From an uncultured Bacteroidales bacterium (GTDB lineage Bacteria > Bacteroidota > Bacteroidia > Bacteroidales > Bacteroidaceae), in the NCBI GenBank assembly GCA_937914945.1, contig CALGJF010000007.1, forward strand, positions 1-8,856: a DNA stretch of 8,856 nt. Reading direction: 5' to 3'. Positions 1-6,400 of the stretch are shown here, piece by piece; position 1 is the first letter of the stretch; the number at the start of each line of letters is the position of its first letter. The translations under genes and the position numbers were made by a program. The notes beneath the pieces were generated by a model. That model had not been told where the DNA came from. It did not search any database and saw only the letters and a program-made list of their open reading frames with translations.

Positions 1-1
1 C

Positions 2-193
2 CCCGCCTTTTCCTGCGCATTGCTCGGCATCTCTCTGTGAGCCATTAACGGTGCCGGTTGTTTTTTTTAGAATTACTTTTGCTTGTGTATAGTCTGCTGT
101 TATGCCTAACGCTTGTGAGGCATCTTTATTCTCTGTCTTCTTTCGTTTATTATATAAATAAGGTATAAAATACACTGCAAAACCATAAAAAAA
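2..193 (-). other. Possible edge-truncated minus-strand coding frame (unidentified)
   Basis: Read on the minus strand, the frame just after an in-frame TAG (plus positions 194-196) stays open for 64 codons to the window edge. It reads like real protein: an aromatic, hydrophobic start (FFYGFAVYFIPYLY), a basic patch (NKRKKTENK), then a polar stretch containing QALGITADYTQAKVILKK and NGSQRDAEQCAGKGG. That order would suit a short membrane segment followed by a soluble part. The frame has no ATG. The only conventional alternative start is a GTG at 175-173, and I see no ribosome binding site or minus-strand promoter box before it. A second minus-strand frame begins with an ATG at 30-28 (MPSNAQEKAG) and is also open at the edge, so the true gene could start there, with this stretch as its leader. 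I do not recognise the family. It could also be a decayed gene or chance. The sequence left of the window would decide. Confidence 0.25.
24..68 (+). terminator. Weak candidate terminator for an upstream plus-strand transcript
   Basis: The bases TCGGCA (24-29) can pair with TGCCGG (52-57), including one T-G wobble, around a 22-base loop. A run of eight Ts (61-68) follows after three bases. The T-run is convincing, but the stem is short and the loop long, so this is much weaker than the terminator after the main gene. If it is real, a plus-strand gene ends just left of the window. The same bases overlap the possible minus-strand frame at the left edge, and the two readings compete. Confidence 0.2.
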
Positions 194-252
194 CTATTGA
201 GAAATTATGAAAGCCAAAAATGTGTCGGTAAAAAAGTGCCAAAAAATTATAA

Positions 253-278
253 TTTGTTAATTATAAATAATAAATTTG
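253..278 (+). promoter_or_regulatory. Candidate Bacteroidetes-type promoter for the GH89 gene
   Basis: TAAATTTG at 271-278 fits the Bacteroidetes -7 consensus TAnnTTTG exactly. A TTTG at 253-256 could serve as the -33 box, but only 14 bases separate them, shorter than the roughly 19-21 usual for this promoter class. The -33 assignment is therefore doubtful. The surrounding 180-300 region is very AT-rich. A start a few bases after the -7 box would give a leader of about 80 bases before the ATG at 367. A looser match, TATCTTGC at 295-302, overlaps the leader hairpin and is a second choice. Confidence 0.35.
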
Positions 279-298
279 CAAATTGAAAATAATGTATC

Positions 299-319
299 TT
301 GCCGTAAAATGGGCGGCAA
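299..319 (+). promoter_or_regulatory. Small perfect hairpin in the 5' leader
   Basis: TTGCCG (299-304) and CGGCAA (314-319) are perfect inverted repeats around a nine-base loop (TAAAATGGG). They are an island of G/C in an otherwise AT-rich leader. No T-run follows, so this is not a terminator. It could be an operator for a DNA-binding regulator or a leader-RNA structure that stabilises the transcript or tunes translation. From 337 to the ATG the leader is almost pure A/T with no Shine-Dalgarno sequence, which is usual in Bacteroidetes. Confidence 0.3.
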
Positions 320-366
320 CATGGCTTTGAGAATGAGAAAAATATAATTATAAATTAAAATCAATT

Positions 367-429
367 ATGAAAAAAAGCTTATTTCTAACATTGTTACTTG
401 CACTATTATGCACGGTAACGACGTGGGCG
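367..429 (+). other. Signal peptide (residues 1-21)
   Basis: A basic start (MKK), a leucine-rich core (LFLTLLLALLC) and a T-T-W-A end predict signal peptidase I cleavage after A21, leaving Q22 at the mature N terminus. The WAQ ending is common in Bacteroidales exported proteins. C15 is not preceded by a small residue at -1 (it is L14), so a lipobox is not supported. Confidence 0.92.
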
Positions 430-3400
430 CAGTTTGCACCCACGGAGGGCAAAAGGTATGCCCTGCAAGAGACTACAAGCGGCTTGTACCTCGACATTCA
501 GACGTTGGGTGTTAATGAGGCCAATGCTAATGCTACAACCAATAACATTAGTCTTAATGCAAAACCTTGTATCATCTACTTTGCAAAGGGAACAACCTAT
601 AACACAAAGTGGACAATGAAGAACGTAAATGGTACATACGCTATGCAGGCAAGCGGCCGTGATTGGAATGCCACAATAGGCACAACTGCATACGAGTGGA
701 CCATTAACGAGCCCGAGGCAAGCATATACACTATTGCTCGTGCCGATGGAGGATTCGTTAGTATGGACAGCCCAACATCCGGCAGCCCTCTTTTCTGCGA
801 CAAAGGTACCGGCCTTAAATTCAAGCTTGTCGATTACGACGATTTCCAGCAGGCTGCGTTCACAATGAAGAGCCCCTTAACCGGTGTAACACAGGGTGCA
901 ATACAGAGCTCTGCGGCACTCAACGCAATCACCACTGCAACAAAGATTCTTGTAAGAAGTTTTTCTGGAACAAACAGTGCATACTTGGGTGGTGCTACCA
1001 ATGTTACAGATATTAACAGTGCAGTTCTTGTGTGGGAACCTGTTACCGAGGGCACTCCCGGTACATATTATCTGCGCACAACCGATGCCGAAAGTGGTTA
1101 CATTCAGGCAAGTACCGCCGCAAATGCAACCATAACACTTGGTACAAAAACAAATGCACAGGTGTTTGTAACTACAGCACCCACAACATCGGGTAGTGAC
1201 GCCACTTACTTCAACGGAGAATCTCTTACCGATGGTGCTGACACCGGTAATCTTGTTCGCTTCGTTCAAAACGGCCAAACCAAGTGGCTTAATGTAAATA
1301 ACTCCGGTAGTGCTCCTCGTTTGGGCAATGACGGTAAAGGTGCCTGGACCGTTCACAACGTATATCTTGTAACCGATGCCACATATCTGAACCTCAAAAC
1401 GGTGAGCACAACTGCTGCCTCTTGCCAGGCAACAGCTACAGAATTCTATATTATACCTTCGGCCGACAAGTATTATTTCCAGAATGTAGCCGATGAAAAT
1501 CAGTATATAGGTTATGTGAGCGGAGAAGGTACTTGGGACGTAAATACCAATTTCGGTGTTTGGCAAATCCTTGCCGACGAAAATAACGACGGCTTTGCAC
1601 AGGTAGCACGCGGCGACGATGCATTAAAGCATCTTGGTTCCGACGAGGAGTGCGTTGTGGGGAAAGGTGTCTACAACAACGTGGATGATGATTGCAATGG
1701 TTGGTTCTTCAATGGTGTGTACGAGAACTACACCACAACTGCAACCGACAATGGTGGTAAATATGAATTTACTTCAGGTAAAATATATACAGCAGGTCCT
1801 TGTAACAAAATACGCTTCACACTCACCGAAAGTGCTGCATACTATAAAAATGGTGCCAACCGTTTGAGCTTCGATTCTTTTGTGCTCTATGATATTAATG
1901 GTAACTCTGTTGAGCTTTATGCCAATAATATCACAGGTAACAATGGTAAAGTCTTTGATAATATGCTAGATGGCACAAGTGGCACATACACTGCCGGTAC
2001 TTGGGATAATTCCTCGGCAACCGACGATTGGTTCGAGATTGTACTCGGCTCAGATGTAGATCTTAAAGGTGGTTTCTCGTTCTATTTCCAAACAGAGAAC
2101 ACCACAATGAATGCAACAGAGTTCAAAATTGAACTCTCATACGAGACTCCCTCCGATTACACATTTGCAATAAACAATGCTCCCGACGGTGCAGTTGTTA
2201 CTTTCGATGGCAATCCCATTGCAACCGATGATAAAATCTCTTATGCGGCGTTCGACGAGGATTTGTTGGTTGCAACCGATATACAGGGCTATACCTGGAG
2301 TGTGGTTGTGGATAAAGCAAATTTCACTATTACACTCACCTATACCGAGGCTCCTGTGGTTGTGAACCCCGCAGCCGTGGTTGCACTCATCAACCGTATT
2401 GGTGGTGCGGGCACAGATGCAAGCTTCAAATTCGTGCTCGATCCCTCTATGAACTCTAAAAAAGAGGTATTTGTAATAGGTAGCGAGGAAGGCAAAATCC
2501 TTATCAAGGGTACAACCATCAGTGCAATCACCACCGGTATCGGCTGGTACTTGCAGAACTACGCACACATAAACATCGCCTGGAACTCGCTCAACGAAAA
2601 GACCGTGAGCGGCGACGCTTATGCCGACCTCTCTTCACTCCCCATACCCACAGGTGAGGAGACGCACACCAGCGACGCAATGTATCGCTACTATCTGAAT
2701 ACTTGCGCATTCGGTTACTCAATGACCTCGTGGACCTGGAAACGCTGGCAGCAGGAAATCGACTGGATGGCCCTGCACGGTATAAATATGCCCTTGCAGC
2801 TTGTAGGTTTGGAAGAGGTATGGCGCAAGTTCCTCACAATGGAAGATACAAATGGCACCCGCAAATACGGCTACACCGACGAGGAGGCCAAAGCCTTTGT
2901 TGCCGGCCCCGCATTCATCGCATGGTGGGCTATGAACAACCTGCAAGGTTGGGGTGGTACAGCCGCCGGCACAAAGAGCGGTGGCACATGGGAAGGCGCA
3001 GGCGGTGTGCAAGACGATGCTTGGTACGCACGCCAGAAAACCCTTGCCAACGACATTGTCACCCGTCAGCGTGAGCTTGGTATGCAGCCCGTTATTCCCG
3101 GCTGGAGCGGTATGGTACCCACTAATTTTGGATCTAAATCGGGTTACACAACACGCGGTAACGGTGGCAATTGGGCCGGCGATTTCGTGCGCCCCTTGCT
3201 CCTTAGCGTAAGCAATGCCAATTATGCCGAAATAGCAGCCGACTACTACACCTGCCTGCACGAGGTAATGGGCGAGAGCCAATATTACTCGATGGACCCC
3301 TTCCACGAAGGTGGCGGTGACGGAACAATGGAGGATTACGAAGCCCTCTATGCAGCAATGGAGGCAGCCAAGCCCGGTTCAAAATGGGTAATTCAGCAGT

Positions 3401-6400
3401 GGCAGTGGAGCCCGACACAAAAATACTCGCTCACAGCAGTGCCCGCAGGCCGTCTTGTGGTGCTCGACCTCTTCTCCGACGGTTCACCCGCATTCGACAG
3501 CTATAGTGGTTATGCTCCCCAAGACGCAGTCTTCTGCGCAATCCCCAACTTCGGTGGTCGCTCGGGTATCATGGCTCGCTTGACCAACCTTGCCAACAAT
3601 TATTTCCATTATAAAGCAAAATATTCATCAATCAAGGGTGTAGGTGCAGCCCCAGAGGCCATCGAGCAGACACCTGTTACATACGACCTCATATTCCAAC
3701 TCCCCTGGATGGGTAGCCAGCCCGATGTTGCCGAGTGGGTTACCAACTACTCGATAGCTCGTTACGGTGTTGCCAATGCCGAAATTCAGGAGGCATGGAG
3801 CCTTTTACGTGAGGGCCCGCTCAACTATGGTGCCGACGGTATTCAAGGCCCCGTGGAAGATGTTTGGGCAGCCAAGCCCAACCTCGATGCCAATGCTGCA
3901 AGTGCTTGGGGCAAAACAATGAATCATGCTATTGGCACATACACCAAGGCACGCCACCAGATGCTTATAGATGCCACATATAAACTCATCTCACAAAGCA
4001 GTGCCATTGCTCCCGGTACAATCTACGAGAGCAACTACAATTACGACCTTGTGGAGTTTGGTGGCGGCGTGCTTGCCGACTATGCTTATTATCTGCTTCT
4101 GGGCATCAAGAACGCAAAGAATGCGGCAGGCGCAAATTTTGCAGCCGATGCCACATACATTGCCCGTCGCGACGCCTTCCTGCAACTTATTCTCGATGTA
4201 GATGCCTTCAAGGGTACCAACCTCAACTTCCGTTTGGGTAAGTGGACACAAGAGGCACGCGACGCAGCAGGCGAGGTTGTGGGTGCAACAACAGCCACCC
4301 CCGACTGGTACGAATATAACAATGCCCGTACCATAGTATCAACCTGGTCGACCCCCGCCACCAACCTCAACGACTACTCATACCGTTCATGGCAGGGATT
4401 GATGAAGGATTTGTACTACCCCCGTTGGAAATACTATTTCGATAATAACTGCACCGATGGTAATTACGACTTTTTTGCATGGAACTGGGCGCACGGTATG
4501 GAACACGCTGTAGGCCAAACCACTGTTAGCAGCACGCCATTAACATCTCAGCAGGCCGGTCATACAAGTAAATACACCCGTGATCCCGAGGGTAATACCC
4601 TTGAAAAAGCAAAAGAGGTGCTTGGCAAGTATATTATCCCCGTTGTTTCCAACACCGGTACATACTATGCCTACCGTTGCCTGGCCAACGACCTATCTGC
4701 GGTATGCACTGTGGTTGCCGATGCCGGCCAGACAATAGACCTTTCGACCTATTTCGGTGAGCTCACCGATGTTTCCATAACAGGTGATTTCATCGATGGC
4801 ACAGCCACAGATATTAAGGCTGTTACAGTGAAAGCTAACGCCACCGATGGTTCACACACCGGTACAATAACAGTTGCCGATGGCACAGTGCTAACATTTG
4901 CCGTTGTTCTTAACCCTCCATACAACGGTGTGTATAAGTTGGTTGCCAAGAGTTATATGGATGGTAGTGGAGCTCACACAATAGATGCTCCCGTATTTAT
5001 TGCTTACAATACCGATGCCACAGACAATCCCAAGAGTGTTGGTTATAAATTGATGGCACAGGGCACTTACTCACCCTCCGATGCTGCCGATGATTATTTC
5101 ACTATCAAGCCATTGGGTGCAGGTTATTCTTTGCAGGCACAAGGCTTGTATGTGAAAGCCCCGCAGAATCTTGCAAACTGGGGACATATCATAGCATCGG
5201 AAAAAGCTGCCGAGGCAGGTGCTTACCTGTTTGAGGAGACCGGTACCGATACCGGCATCTTCAAACTTATGAACTCAACGGGTAATAATAAATATGTGAA
5301 TGCGTGGGATAAGTATATATTCGGTAACGAAGATGCTTCTAAGTACTCTACATTCACCATTACCGAGGTTACTACCTACCCTGTAACAATTCCCGCAAAC
5401 GGCTTGGCAATAAACTTGCCTTTCAACGTGGTGTTGCCCGATGGCGTTACCGCTTACGACGTTGTTGCTGTGGGCGACGATGAACTAAGTGTAAAAGTGT
5501 ATGAAACCACACAATTGGCTACTGTCGGTGGAGTGGTTAAAGCCGGCACACCTATGATTTTGAAGGCTACTGCAGGTGATTATAATCTTGGAGTAACCGT
5601 TGACAATACAGGTGCCGTGGGCTCAAAAGCCGGCTCTGTGCTTCGCGGTAACTTTATTAAGCAGACACTTGCTGTAAATAACGCAATAAACCGTTACACA
5701 TTTGCCGATGCTACATTTAATTTGATGACCACCGCAACAGAGCTTGCAGGTAACAGTGTGTATATGGAGCTTAGCGAGGCTATCGATACTCCCATTGCCG
5801 AGGGCACAATCTTTGTACCCGAAGAGCCTTCGAATTATCCGTTTACTCTCACCACCGACGAGGAGAACCCCGTGCTCTATAAGATTATAAGCAAGCGTGC
5901 CGACGACGGTAGCAAAGTTCTGCAGTACGACGAGGCAAGCAAGCAGATAGCCGTTAGTACCAAGGCTGCTAACAACAGTTATCAGGCTTGGTACTTCACC
6001 AAAGGTACTGCCAACGGACAGGTGTTTGCTCACCCCTACAATGCCGACGGTAATGTTATTGGTGCCACCAACACCGGTAATGGTGCAGGCAAGGTTTCTG
6101 CTGCCGGAAAGGATGCTCAGGAGTATGATGAATGGGTTATTGTTGCCCGTGGAGAAGATGGCTACTATAATATAAATGCCACCAATGGTGCATATCTCAG
6201 CAATTATGGCGGAGAAAGTAACAAGATGGGATTCTGGAATGGTGATGGCAATGAGTCAAGTACTCAAAACGACAACGGCTCGCTCTTTAAGTTTGTTGAG
6301 GCAGAATTTGAGAACGACAACCCCCGTTACTATCAGATGAAAGACCTTAACGCTCAACTGAATAGATACATTGCCGGTACAAGCGTTGGTTTCTACACCG

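Noticed and set aside
367..429. Lipoprotein signal with C15 as the lipidated cysteine
   Set aside because: The residues before C15 are A-L-L. A lipobox needs a small residue (G, A or S) at -1, and a good signal peptidase I site lies after A21.
877..1566. Long antisense open frame (229 codons, minus strand)
   Set aside because: It lies wholly opposite the large gene. Its translation is cysteine- and isoleucine-rich with no domain sense, as expected from the complement of biased codons. No promoter or terminator is visible.
2703..3074. Plus-strand overlapping frame of 123 codons
   Set aside because: It sits over the most conserved part of the GH89 core in another frame and is Arg-rich. The main frame carries the recognisable family motifs, so this is a shadow.
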